From assembly GCF_914767665.1 (NCBI RefSeq), contig NC_059508.1:20186001-20250000 (forward strand): a stretch of 64,000 nt of DNA, given 5' to 3'. This document shows positions 8,110 through 19,927 of the stretch, piece by piece. Each line of letters begins with the position of its first letter. Position 1 is the stretch's first letter. A program made the translations under genes and the position numbers. The stretch is from Harmonia axyridis (taxonomy: Eukaryota; Arthropoda; Insecta; Coleoptera; Coccinellidae). The notes below the pieces were generated by a model. The model was given only the letters and a program-made list of their open reading frames with translations, had not been told where the DNA came from and searched no databases.

Positions 8110-11100
8110 GTGGTGCAGCTAAACGCGCAGAGATCCGCGGCCGTGTCGGCAGAGATCTCAAATATGGCTCATTCAAAGAACATTGATATTGTATGTATAC
8201 AAGAACCTTACCTCGTTAAAGGGGATTAGGACTTAGGGCACGAATACTGCAAGTGCCACAGGATCCTGTAGGATCCGTCATTGCTATATTTAATCCGCAA
8301 CTAAATGCTATCATTTTAAGCGACTTGTCTGGCTCAAATATTACGGTGGCATCCATCCACCTCGATAGCTTATCATTTCTATTAGTCAATGTCTATTGCC
8401 AATATGGTTTGGACATTGGCCCATTTTTACACAAACTAGATTCTATTCTCACACAAAATAGGGGCAAAAGGGTCCTCATCTGTATGGACTCCAATGCCAA
8501 ATCTCCGCTTTGGTTCTCTAATCATAGAGACCATCGTGGATCTTTACTCGAGGACTTTATCGACCGTTTTGGGCTTATCGTCCTCAATACAGCGGATTCA
8601 CCGAACACTTTCGCCTCATCTAACGGTGAATCCAATATTGATATCACTCTCGCTACCCCGAATGCGGCGGACTTCATCCAAGGCTGGACGGTGCGAGAGA
8701 ATTGGTCCACCTCGGACCATCGACCTATCTACTTTGAGATAGCGTCGAGACAAATTGAGAATAGGATCCCATTTATCGATCCGAACACCCCGAGATTCGT
8801 TCCCAGGAATGCTGATTGGGAAAGGTTCGATGTGGAACTTGACAGACGACTTTCGGAGATTGATCTTCAATGCCAGAATGAAGCAGAACTGAACAGAGTC
8901 GTGGATGCTCTAACTAGGGCAATTTTTAAATCCGCAATGACATCAATATCCGCCTCCACCCGCACTAATCGTGGGCTTGGGTGGTGGAATTCTCACCTCA
9001 GCACGCTCAAGACTGACCTAAATCGTAAAAGAGGAGGGCTACGTCGGGTGCGTCGACGGGGAGAGGATCCCGATGTCATTAGGCAGCATTCAGCGGCTGT
9101 AAGAACAGCCAATAACATCTATATAAAAGCCATCCGTCTGGCAAAATTCAAAAACTGGCAGAGATTTGTAGAAGTAGAGTCAGATCGAAGTCCATGGTCG
9201 ACAGCATATAAAGTGGTCACTGAGCGTATCACCGCTCAAACCACGCTTTCATCTGTAAGAACCCCTCGGGGTGATTACACAAGGTCTTGGCTGGAAACAG
9301 TCGAGACAATTTTAAATAGGCTTCTACCTGAAGACAACTGTGACGAGGACGATCTAGTCCAAGTTGCAGTCCGAAATTCCTCAACCGAAGAGGACCCTAC
9401 GGGGCCCTTCCTTCCCAATCCCGATCCTTTTGAAATGGAAGAGCTAGGGCGTGCTCTACAGGCCACACGTAAAAACTGTGCGCCTGGCCCTGATCATATC
9501 ACAGGGTTCATACTTAAAAGGGTATTTGACACACACCCTGACACTCTACTCTCTCTGTACAACTCATGTCTTAGTTTACAAATGTTTCCTAGGGCATGGA
9601 AGACAGGGAGTATATGTCTTTTGCTCAAATCGAAGGAGAGGCAGCCGGACGATGCAAAGTCGTATCGCCCGGTGTGTCTTACTAACAAGATGGGCAAATT
9701 ACTAGAGCGTCTCCTCCTTTCCCGAATCACTCCAATATATAAATCTTCTGGCCAAGAACACGACTCACAGTTCGGCTTTCGGACTGGTAAATCTACCGAA
9801 GATGCGGTTCGCCGCGTCGTTAATTTCGCTCGAGAATCCACCCAGCCATACGTGGCTGGACTATTTGTAGACATAGATGGTGCATTCGATAACATGTGGT
9901 GGCCGGCTGTTCTTCGCAGACTAAGATCTGCATTGCCGTGTCCAACATATTATAGATTAATGAAATCTTTTCTAAAGGACAGAAATATTTTTATCAGTCA
10001 AGGTGCGTGTACATACAGAAGAGAGGTAAACCGGGGGTGCCCCCAAGGTTCGGTCCTCGGGCCGTTCCTCTGGAATGTACTCCTGAATGAACTTCTTGCC
10101 CTTCTGCCTTCATCAAGTGGCATTAACACCGCATATGCGGACGATATTACCATCACTATCGGCAGTAAAAGTCGAAGGGACTTAGAGTACGCTCTAACAG
10201 AGTCCACTATAATTCTAGAAAATTGGCTGGCTGCGAATAAACTTAAATTGTCGCATGGAAAGACCCATGCAGTCCTTTTAAAAGGCAAACTTAACACAAA
10301 TCGACCACCCACCGCCTGCCTAACAAGCGGATCTCTAAGGTGGTCGAAACAAACAACCTATCTAGGAGTCATCCTAGATGCGGGACTTTCCTTCTTACCG
10401 CACATTATGTATATTCGCAAAAAGGTGATAGGTCTTAATAATAAATTCCGTAGACTAAGCAGGCCTCTAGGGGCCACGGGTAGGCACGCATTACGTGTTT
10501 ACTATAATTCAGTCTACTTACCAGTGGTCCTATACTGTTCATCAGTATGGACCCATCGTCTAACAAATTCTCATTTCCAGAGAAACCTATCGGCCTGCCA
10601 TAGGTCAATACTTCTTTCATTAACAACTGCCTGTCGGACTGTTGCCACATCGGCACTCGAAGTCTTGACAGGCTATATGCCTCTGAGTCTTAGAGCGGAA
10701 TTCTTCTCCGCGAGGTATCATTTTCGGAAAGGTAACACATATACCTTCAAAGGCAGAACATTCGATTCTCCGGATGTCTCAGCCTCGAACAGAAAAGCCA
10801 TGATCAACTCTCTTCAAAAAGAGCTCTGGTCAATGCTCACTAATGAATGGCAGGAGAGCTGGGATACCGGCTTGACTGGAAGAAACACGCACCTTTGGAT
10901 CCCAAAGTAAGAATTCACTACCGAAAATTCTTAATTTCGACCCAATTATCCTTTGACCTGTTTTATAACAGGACACGGCCCCTTCAGGGCCACATTACAT
11001 AAACTAAATCTGTCCGATTCCAGCAGGTGCCCTTGTGGAGCGGCAAGTGAGACATCCTCGCATGTCTTATTTGAGTGTGCTCTTTATGACACACACCGAT

Positions 11101-11222
11101 CTCAGGGGTTATCTCTTCAATCGTAATCACCATCTGAGCTTATCGAGAGCCGAGATGGTTATCAAAGTATATCTGGGGTAGCAAGAAGTGTTATAGATAG
11201 TGTTTATGCGGGTAGAATATAG
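8110..11222 (+). pseudogene. LINE-B copy 1 ORF2, endonuclease/reverse transcriptase with two frameshifts
   Basis: Begins with GTGGTGCAG two bases after the ORF1 stop, giving the endonuclease N-terminus. A deletion of about 10 bases near 8213-8225, relative to copy B', shifts the frame. The long open part is 8253-10910 (885 codons) with CMDSNAKSPLW, SNIDITL, TSDHRP, motif A FVDIDGAFDN, motif B GCPQGSVLGPFLWN and motif C YADD (near 10134). At about 10907 a lost base turns the conserved WIPKVDF into a stop. The remaining C-terminus, with the zinc finger CPCGAASETSSHVLFEC, continues decayed to about 11222. The catalytic core is therefore preserved but a full protein cannot be made from this copy. 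Silent differences from B' outnumber disabling ones, so death looks recent. Confidence 0.85.
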
Positions 11223-11737
11223 CAATTTCAGAATACATAACAAGTTCAGAAAAACTAAAGTCCGGAATGGGACTTAGAAAATCAAAATGTTTGATGAATG
11301 AGCAATTTTGTAAATAATTGTAAATAATATGAATGTAAATAATGGTCTGTATATATTATTATTTTTAATTTTGTCTGTTGCAGGGTAGATCGCAGCAGCT
11401 GATCCAGCGCGACTCTGGGGTGTTCTAGGGGAGAAACCGTTCAAAGTGGGCACGAAAGTCGGCCTAGCTGGCTTTTGTAGACCAGGAATCGGTCCCCGAA
11501 AACAAACCAATAGAGTCGCAAAACCCAGGGATTCCACCAAGGGAATCCCTACTAATCCATTCTTCCCTTACAGGTTTGGGGTTCCACCCATAGGTTAATG
11601 AAGCTGGAAGGCGAAAGCTGGAAGGTGGAGACTGAACGTGGAATCCCAAGGGCCTCAATGATGAAACAAATGTACAATTAAGTACCGACGAAGAGCTCTG
11701 CTCATATGTCGGTCAAAAGTACAAGTACCTGAGAGAT
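11223..11737 (+). other. LINE-B copy 1 3' UTR
   Basis: Non-coding tail. The block from about 11380 (GGGTAGATCGCAGCAGC...) to 11737 is very similar to the tail of B' (25590-25936) and recognisable in B'' (30500-30863). It contains short GGATTCCA/GGAATCCC inverted pieces around 11530-11590. It ends CTGAGAGAT and then runs into the A' leader. It shares no sequence with the LINE-A tail apart from the last CTGAG. Confidence 0.7.
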
Positions 11738-11791
11738 GCCCCTACCTACTCCCCTCCGACGAGCAGATACATTGACGAGGTGGGGGGGGCT
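11738..11791 (+). promoter_or_regulatory. LINE-A' 5'-terminal hairpin leader
   Basis: GCCCCTACCT and AGGTGGGGGGGGGC can form the same terminal helix as in A. Compared with A the spacer has TACTCCCC in place of TACACCCC and a longer G run, so the terminal pairing is kept while the inner C tract drifts. Confidence 0.5.
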
Positions 11792-11800
11792 TGAAGTGTT

Positions 11801-13163
11801 GTGTGCTGGTCTCCTGAAAAGGAATCAAGGGTAGTACGCAACATGGACCAAAATCTGCTCAAAAAAAATTTTTATGAAATGATGAACCATAGAAATAAGA
11901 AACCTTACTGCACAGGTGTGGAGTCACCAGTGCCGGTAGAGGATAAGGGTGCCAAAGCAGGCCCTGCTCGACCGTCATCAAGAGACTGCAGCACAACACC
12001 GGGAGCTCAAGCTGGTGTTCGTGTCAAAGTTATTGAGCCAAAAATGACTTCAAAATCCGCAAAGGCCACAATTAGCGCAAGGCCCACAGTGACTATAGGG
12101 GCGTCTCAGACACCCCCGAAGGCGAAAGGAAGCAGTACCAGCACCGCAAGGACTGTGACCGCGCGCCGCCAGTCAACGGTGATCCCAACCTTGGAAAAGT
12201 ACGGTCAGCCCTAACATAGCTGATGCTGAGGTCCTGAACCGGGAGGATGTCAACCTCTCGGAAGCTTCGCTTAGGAAGCTGAAGGATAGCTTGGCTTCGT
12301 ACTTGTGCGATTCCGACAATAAAGTCGGAAAGAAACAGAGCGGCTTCATCATGAAGGTATTCAACGAGCTGGATAGGAGAATATCCGACCTCAGCCTGAA
12401 GAACGCCCGATTGGAGGGTCGTCTCGAAGAGAGGAGCAGACCAGGCGAAGGTGATCGTAGACAAAGTAGCCGAGGTCATCCGCAAGGATGCTCCCTCTGC
12501 GAAAGTCGGCCGGACCGTTCGTCTCAGATCGGGAGCTCTACTACTGAGCTCTCCGACTGAGCAGGACAGAGACAAAATCAAAAGAGCCCTGGAGAAGAGT
12601 GGTTTCGACTGCTCGGAACCTAAAAAGGTACTCCCTAGAGTACTAATTCACGACGTCGGGAATGATACCAACGACGAGGACCTCGTGAGTACAATTGTGT
12701 CCAAAAATCTCCCGGCAACGGGAGACCAAGACGCTATCAGGGGAAGCACAAGGGTAGTGCATAAATACCCTTGTGTAAAAAACAGGCGTAAGGTTGTCCT
12801 TAGTTGCCCTGCGCAGCTTGCCAACGCCCTCCTGGGCCAAGGACGAGCATATGGTGACATGACCTGTTACAGGGTTCATGAGCACCATAGTGTCCGTAGA
12901 TGCTACAGATGTCAGCAATACGGGCACACATCTAGCTTGTGTAAGGCCAAAGACGCGGTCTGCAGTCATTGCGCCGAAGTCATGGCCCCTTGGCCATGAC
13001 TTCAAAGACTGCAAAAGGGCAAACCGGCAGCTTGCATAAACTGCCGGCATAAAAACCAGAAGGATGCATCGCATCCTTCTAGTAGTTCCATCTGCCCCAT
13101 TTTTAGGCAGCAGCTGGAACAATATAGACTTGCTGTTGCGTGGGATAGCTAGTGGCAGTAAGA
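11801..13163 (+). pseudogene. LINE-A' ORF1, multiply broken
   Basis: The N-terminal part is open at 11801-12214 and, unlike in A, an upstream ATG is in frame (MDQNLLKKNFYEMMNH). An 11-base deletion near 12195 shifts the frame. At 12434 a further 185 bases present in A (2034-2218) are missing. The zinc-knuckle part reads open again at 12451-12999 with CYRCQQYGHTSSLC. The second knuckle is destroyed by a local inversion (12977-13002), and four bases are lost just after it. No functional Gag-like product is expected. Confidence 0.85.
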
Positions 13164-16100
13164 ATAGTACAGGTCAATGCGCAGAGATCGGCCCAAGTAG
13201 CAGCCGAAATTAGTAGAATGGCAGAGAAAGAGAGGATAGACTTATTTGTGGTGCAGGAACCCTACCATGCCTTTGGTGGGGTCAGAGGCCTAGGACTCCC
13301 CATGAGACTCGTCTCAGTTGGGGAGAAACCGATGGCCATATTTGCTATATTCAATCCAAATATAAATGTGGTGCAATTAAGGCATTTGTCAAATTCACAT
13401 GTTTGTGTTATTGGGATAACTGTGAACAGAGAGACAATATATCTAGTCAATATATATTGTCAATTTAGCCATGAGATAGACCGCTATCTCGATCAACTTG
13501 AGCGGATCCTTATAAACCTCGGGACTCAGGGTAGAGTTGTAGTCTGTATGGACTGCAATGCAAAGTCACCGCTATGGTTCTCTGGCTCCAGAGACCGGAA
13601 CGGCGCCCTTCTCGAGGACCTTATCATGAGACCCAATCTGCTGATCCAGAACGTAGATGGATAACCATCGACGTTCTCATCTAGCATGGGTGAGTCTAAC
13701 ATAGACATCACTCTCAGCACGCATCAAATTATTACAGGCTGGTCTGTCAAGGAAGCTTGCTTAACAAGCGACCGTCGATCAATATTTTTTAAGTTGCACT
13801 CATCACAAAATCCAGGAATTGTCGGAATTCAGGCGATAACGTTACACCAGCCCAGATTTCTTTTGAAGAATGCGGACTGGGAGCTGTTTGACTCGGAGTT
13901 TGAGAGAAATGTCTCTGACTTAGCCCTTGAGGTTAATTCTGTTTCTGATCTGGATAAATTGGTCAACAAGATATCCGCAAAAATTTACAAATCGGCTTCC
14001 GCGTCGATTCCATGTTCATCCCGAATTTCCCATCGGGTGGGATGGTGGAATGGTCGACTCGACGACCTTAAGGGTGACCTCAATCGGAAACGAAAGAGGT
14101 TGCGGAAGGCTCGAACTCAACGGGCCGCACCCGAGGTAGTTGACCGGTTGGCAGTCGAGGCTGGGCATGCCAACACCGTGTATGTCAGGACGATCAGGAA
14201 GGCTAAGCTAGAGCATTGGCGGAGTTTCCTAGGAAAGGAAACAGAACGGGGTCCTTGGACAATGGGTTATCGGGTGGTGACGGAACGCGTTTCGGCTCCA
14301 CCTGTGATCTCAACGGTCAAGGACCAAAATGGGGCGTAAACATCAACTTGGGAAACCACAGTTGATGCTATTTTTCAAAGGCTTATGCCACTAGACACGG
14401 AGCTCTCAGACTCCATTGCATAGTCAGCAGTACGTGACGAGACAAGAAACCGCGCGTCTAACACGTCAGAGCTCTCTCCTCTCTTAGATGTGGAAGAGAT
14501 AGAGAGAGCCCTTAGTAATACTAAAAACGCATGTGCACCTGGCCCAGACATGATATCAGGGTTCATCCTGAAGAGAGTCTGGGTTACTCATCCGGAGATT
14601 TTACTTAGTCTGTACAATTCATGTATCAGGCTACAACACTTCCCCCGGGCCTGGAAGAAGGGGAAAATTTGCTTGTTATTAAAATCGAAAGAGAAACCGC
14701 CTGACGATCCAAAGTCATACCGTCCGGTATGTCTTTCAAATGAGATGGGAAAGTTATTAGAAAGACTGATACTAGCACGCATCAGTCCGCGCTATAAGTT
14801 GTCTGGGCAGGAATCGGATAATCAATACGGTTTCCGACCTGGAAGGTCAACTGAAGATGCCATTCGGCGAGTCGTCGACTATGTTAAGCAATCAGAAAAA
14901 CCCTACACGGCGGGCCTATTTGCTGACATAGAAGGCGCATTCGACAATATGTGGTGGCCATCGGTATTACGGAGACTTCGGGTCTCCATACCAGGCTCCC
15001 CATATACCCGAATTCTTGAGTCGTACCTGTCTGACAGGAGCATCTACTTCTCTCAAGGAGGTAAGTGTTTCAGCCGGATAGTCAACAGGGGTTGTCCACA
15101 GGGATCGGTCCTCGCGCCATTTTTGTGGAATCTTCTCCTGGACGAGCTCTTGCTAGAATTGTCTGTTATGCCTGGCCTGTCCCTCGCATACGCTGACGAT
15201 TTAGCAATCTTGGTACGCGCGGGAAGTCGTAAAGAACTAGAAGCCCCTCTAGAACAATACACTTCCAAAATAGAAGAATGGCTGTCCGAGAACAAGCTGG
15301 CTTTATCCCTAAGGAAAACTCACGCAGTTCTTCTGGAAGGAAAGCTAAGTAAATCGCGTCCACCCATAGTGAGGCTCTCCGGAGGCAATCTTAGGTGGAC
15401 CGATAGAACTGTGTACCTAGGCATCCACTTGGATACAGGTCTGACCTTTATCCCGCATATCATTTATCTGCGTGACAAAGTAAACTCGCTGAATATGAAA
15501 TTTCGGCGTTTATGCTGTGGCACGGGGGAAGATGGTAGGCGAATGATGCGGATGTACTACAAAGCAATTTATTTGCCTGTCGTTCTCTACTGCTCGTCAG
15601 TATGGATTTCCAGGGTAACGAATAAATTGTTTGTACGGCATTTGTCAGCGTGCCACAGATCTGTTCTACTCATGCTGGCGCCTGTTTGCAGGACTGTCGC
15701 CATCGCGGAGCTGGAAGTGTTAACAGGCACTATTCTTTTGCAGCATATGGCTGGAATCACCACAGGGAAATTCTATTTCAGACGTGGTATGGAATATAAA
15801 GTCCAAGACAGGGTTTTCACTCCTCTGGATGTGAATAGTCCTACCTTCAAACAATCCATCAACTCGTATAAAACCGAGCTGGAAAGTTTGATGTTGACTG
15901 CTTGGCAAAATGACTGGAATTCCTGCGACACGGGCAGGAATACCTTCTCATGGATCCCAAAAGTAGACTTCGGTATTAAAGCGAAGTACTTCAGACCTGA
16001 CTATTATTTGACCTGCATTATCACGGGGCATGGTCCGTTCCGGGATACATTATGTAGGCTAAATTTAGAAAGCGATCCAAGGTGCACATGTGGCGCCTTA

Positions 16101-16293
16101 GAAACAAACGTCGGACCACATCTTCTTTGAGTGCAACCGGTATAGAGTTCATAGACCTGTAGGGTTGGCTGGATATATCACTGACCACAGGGGCCTGATA
16201 GGGTCACTGGCAACATACCGCCAAACTATGAGTGTGGCAAAGCTGATATTGCAGCAGATTTACTTGGAGCGAAATAGCAATTCGAGTGAATAA
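13152..16293 (+). pseudogene. LINE-A' ORF2, endonuclease/reverse transcriptase with nonsense codons
   Basis: Starts at the same TAGTG stop-start as copy A. Open segments are 13152-13664, 13686-14339 and 14490-16130. The breaks are a nonsense change at about 13662 (GGATAACC for GGACAGCC), TAC to TAA at about 14337, CAG to TAG at about 14419, and a 4-base insertion near 16103 that scrambles the C-terminal zinc finger. Endonuclease and RT motifs are otherwise those of A, including YADD at about 15187. One change is notable: GCPQGSVLAPFLWN has Ala for a nearly invariant Gly, and the SDHRP motif of the endonuclease reads SDRRS, losing the catalytic His. These point to a copy evolving without constraint. 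Confidence 0.88.
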
Positions 16294-16801
16294 AATCATT
16301 AATATTCAATATTATTTTGAAACTGTCTATACTTTTTGAAATAATACTTAAATTCAAAGAAACCTGTATGTGCACTATTATTAGGTCTATCCTGGACACT
16401 ATGCTACTGTTTGTGTCAAATTAAAATCACAAGTTCTAAATCTAAATCTTAATTATAAATCAAACAATGATCACTTAAAAAAACTCTAATACAATTCCAT
16501 AATCTCAATTCAAAAACTGTTATACATTTATGCTACGAAGTCTTTCAAATTAAATTAAATTAATAAAATAAACTGAATTTTCAAATTAGGCATTGACTAA
16601 TATTTTTACTGGCATTAGTTGTCTCAGACAATCTTGTCGATCCGTTCCACAAGCTGTTGTCTATTATGAGGCAGTGGACTGGGATTTATGCAAAGGACGA
16701 TGATGACGTGTATGCAGCAATGCATACACAGATACACAAATATCCGTGCCAAGAGACAGTTTTAAACTGACTCCAGCACGAGGAAGTATATGCTGAGTCC
16801 T
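16294..16801 (+). other. LINE-A' 3' UTR
   Basis: Same composition and conserved distal half as the LINE-A tail (6061-6549), ending CTGAGTCCT before the B' leader. The junction with LINE-B' is the same as the A/B junction at 6549/6550. Confidence 0.65.
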
Positions 16802-16852
16802 GCCCCTACCTACTCCCCCCCGACGAGTCATTACATTAGCGCTGTGGGGGGG
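16802..16852 (+). promoter_or_regulatory. LINE-B' 5'-terminal hairpin leader
   Basis: GCCCCTACCTACTCCCCCCC followed, after about 24 bases, by TGTGGGGGGGGGG. The C7/G10 pairing is preserved. The inner loop has drifted relative to copies 1 and 3, which keep TATCGTGG here. Confidence 0.5.
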
Positions 16853-16928
16853 GGGGTTCGTTTTCACTGTTTTTCTAGACCGATATAACGTACAAGCATA
16901 TGTCTATATTGTAGGAGAGATAGAGGAA

Positions 16929-18356
16929 ATGCGAAAAATGACTCAAACTTTCAATATGATAATGGAAAATCATAGAGAAAAAACTCGCGTGGCAGTCGGA
17001 ACTGTCGCGCCGGTCGTCGAATCGGGTGCTAGCATAGGCCCACTTCGACCGTTATCCATCGACTGTGCGACCTCCACCTCATCAGCTGCTCAGGCTGAGA
17101 GGACCGGATCTGTTACTGAGCAGGGGTCATCGTCCTCGACCCCAATATCTCCCGTTTTGATGGGTATCAAAACCCGTCTTCGATCGAGCTCCTTGGCCGA
17201 TGCTCCGGAGGCAACTCTGGCAGCTAAGCCTATGGAACCTATCGTAGAAGAGCCTACGGGCTCGACTCTTCTAGAAGAGCTGAAGAACAGCTCGGCAATC
17301 CGTTCGGCGGTGAAGGAATACTTTCACAACGCCAACAACAAGATCAATAACTCCCAAAAGCAGTTCATCCTGCAGAAGTTGGCAGAGCTGGAGGGAATTG
17401 TCGCGTCAACTCTTCTGAAGTGTGCCGTCCTTGAGGGTAGGCTACAGGAGAGGAGCAGACTGGAGGCTACTACATCAGCCACACAGCCTGCTACAAACCA
17501 GACAGTAGTCCGACGCTCGTACGCGAGCGTCACAGCGACTACTAAGACAAATTCGTCTATAATTTCAGCCGTAGTGTCCAAGGCTAAGAACGAAAGAACG
17601 CCGATATTTGTCAAGGCGAGTAACCACAAGGACTCTTCAAAGGTCCAAGCTTCAATAAAAGAGGCCCTCCGCAAGGAGGCTTCCTCGGCAAGAATACTCA
17701 CTACGGTGAGAGTCAGGTCTGGCGACTTCCTAATTGCTTGCGCATCGCAGGAAGATTCGCTAATTGTCAAGAAAGCTCTTGACAAGGTGAAGCTGGAATA
17801 TAACGCCCCGAAGAAGATCCTTCCAAGGGTCATTCTTCATGACGTGTCTAAGGACACCAACATCGATGAGCTCATCGATGATATCATAGACAAGAACTTG
17901 CCGGATCGTTACGATCCGTCTTCAGTAAAGAAAGAGACGAGGGTAATTCACAAATTTCCCTCGAGGACTTCTGAACAGAAGGTTGTTCTGAGCGCACCGG
18001 CATGCCTAACTAATGAGATCACCCGTCAGGGCAGAGCATATGCTGGGCTCCGGGCACATCGCGCTTACGAACATGCAAGTGTTTCGCGCTGTAAGAAGTG
18101 CCAGTCATTCCGACACCCAACGCCAAGGTGCAAACTGGATCTCCCAATTTGCTCACACTGCGGCACGAAAGGCCACTCCGTCTCGGAGTGCGCCAAAAAC
18201 GAAAATCGAGCTTTCTGTATCAACTGCAAGCTCAAAAAACTCAAAAACACGGACCATCCCGCTAGTCACAACTCCTGCCCTATCTACAGGAGAGCGATCA
18301 AGGACTTCGCATCGAAGATTGACACCTCGATCAACCATCTAAAGGCGCCGGCCTAA
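16929..18356 (+). CDS. LINE-B' ORF1, Gag-like protein
   Basis: 475 residues, open. Start at the leader ATG (MRKMTQTFNMIMENH); in copy 1 this ATG is cut off by an early stop, so a start at the inner ATGATAATGG is also possible. It has the family layout: Ser/Thr-rich N-terminus, helical middle with SSAIRSAVKEYFHNANNK, then three zinc knuckles (CKKCQSFRHPTPRC, CSHCGTKGHSVSEC, CINC...H...C). In the first knuckle the usual Gly before His is replaced, giving SFRHPT. The stop TAA is followed after two bases by GTGGTC, the start of the ORF2 frame. Confidence 0.87.
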   Translation: MRKMTQTFNMIMENHREKTRVAVGTVAPVVESGASIGPLRPLSIDCATSTSSAAQAERTGSVTEQGSSSSTPISPVLMGIKTRLRSSSLADAPEATLAAKPMEPIVEEPTGSTLLEELKNSSAIRSAVKEYFHNANNKINNSQKQFILQKLAELEGIVASTLLKCAVLEGRLQERSRLEATTSATQPATNQTVVRRSYASVTATTKTNSSIISAVVSKAKNERTPIFVKASNHKDSSKVQASIKEALRKEASSARILTTVRVRSGDFLIACASQEDSLIVKKALDKVKLEYNAPKKILPRVILHDVSKDTNIDELIDDIIDKNLPDRYDPSSVKKETRVIHKFPSRTSEQKVVLSAPACLTNEITRQGRAYAGLRAHRAYEHASVSRCKKCQSFRHPTPRCKLDLPICSHCGTKGHSVSECAKNENRAFCINCKLKKLKNTDHPASHNSCPIYRRAIKDFASKIDTSINHLKAPA

Positions 18357-19927
18357 GGGTGGTCCAAATAAATGCGCAGAGATCCGCAGCCGTGTCGGCA
18401 GAGATCTCACATATCGCTCACTCGAAAAATATTGACATTTTTTGCATACAAGAACCTTACCATGCTTTCAGCGAGGTGAGGGGCTTAGGTCTTAGAGCAC
18501 GTATACTTCGAACGTCTCAGGATCCATTCGGATCCGCCATTGCTATTTTCAATCCTCAATTGAATGCTATCATTCTAAGCGACTTGTCGGATCCACATAT
18601 CACTGTGGCCTCTGTCCATCACGATGGGCTATCATTTCTATTAGTTAGTGTCTATTGCCAATACGGATTAGACATTGACCCCTTTCTACTGAAACTAGAT
18701 TCTATTCTTAGGCGAAACAGGGGCAAAAGAGTCCTCATCTGTATGGACCCTAATGCAAAATCCCCGCTTTGGTTCTCTAATCATAGGGACCATCGTGGGT
18801 CTCTTCTCGAGGACTTTATCGACCGTTCTGGGCTTATCGTCCTCAATACATCGGATTCACCAAGTACCTTCGGGTCGTCAAACGGTGAATCCAATCTTGA
18901 CATCACTCTCGCTACCCCCAATGACTTTGTCCAAGGCTGGTCGGTGCGAGAAAATTGGTCCACATCGGACCACCGTCCTATCTATTTTGAGATAGGCTCG
19001 AAACAAACAAAGAATAGAATCGAATATATTGATCCGGACACCCCAAGATTTGTTCCTAGGAACGCTGATTGGGAGCTGTTCGATGCTGAACTCGACAGAC
19101 GTCTCTCGGAGACCGATCTTCAATGTCAGGACGAAGTCGAACTAAATAGGGTCGTCATTTCTGTTACAAAGGCCATCTTCAGAACGGCCATGATATCAAT
19201 TTCCACCTCCACCCGCAGAAATCGTGGGCTAGGATGGTGGAATTCTCACCTCAGCACGTTAAAGACTGACCTGAATCGTAAAAGAGGAGGGTTACGTCGG
19301 ATGCGTCGACGGGGAGAGAATCCCGATGTCATAAACGATCAAAGAGCAGCCATCAGGCGCGCAAATAACATCTATGTTACCGCCATCCGCCAGGCGAAAT
19401 TCAATAATTGGCAAAGATTCGTTCAAACTGAATCGGAACGTAGCCCATGGTCTACTGCCTACAAAGTGGTCACTGAGCGCATATCTGCTCAAACCACTCT
19501 TTCATCAGTAAAAACCTCTCAAGGTTCTTACACCAGATCTTGGCTGGAAACAGTCGAGGTCATTCTATCACGGCTTCTTCCTAGGGACGACTGTGGCGAA
19601 GACAATCTAGCCCAAGCCGCAGTCAGAACTGCTTTCGTCGAACAGGACCTCACGGGGCCCTTCCTACCTGACCCGGAGCCTTTTGAGATGGAGGAGCTTG
19701 GGCGAGCTCTTCAGGCCACAAGTAAAAATTGTGCACCTGGCCCTGATCACATCACAGGGTTCATTCTTAAAAGAGTCTTCGACACACATCCCGAAGTTCT
19801 TCTCTCCTTGTACAAGTCATGTCCTAGGTTACGTACGTTTCCTGGGCCATGGAAGTCAGGGAAAGTATGTCTTTTGCTCAAATCGAAGGAGAGGCAGCCG
19901 GACGATGCCAAGTCGTATCGCCCGGTG

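Larger units (their letters stand above)
6550..11737 (+). mobile_element. LINE-B copy 1: R1-clade LINE, ORF2 broken
   Basis: Second array member, 5.2 kb. It has the same layout as LINE-A but is a distinct family: its proteins align with those of A across their length at clearly lower identity, and its 3' UTR is unrelated. ORF1 is open (6701-8107). ORF2 is disrupted near both ends. The 5' border is the shared GCCCCTACC leader abutting the LINE-A 3' end. The 3' border is ...CTGAGAGAT before the A' leader. Confidence 0.88.
11738..16801 (+). mobile_element. LINE-A copy A': near-identical but inactivated
   Basis: Third array member. It is very close to LINE-A at the nucleotide level over its whole length but carries many disabling changes (two deletions and a local inversion in ORF1, nonsense codons and a 4-base insertion in ORF2). 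It has the same borders as A: the GCCCCTACC leader follows the LINE-B tail, and the tail ends CTGAGTCCT before the B' leader. Confidence 0.9.
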
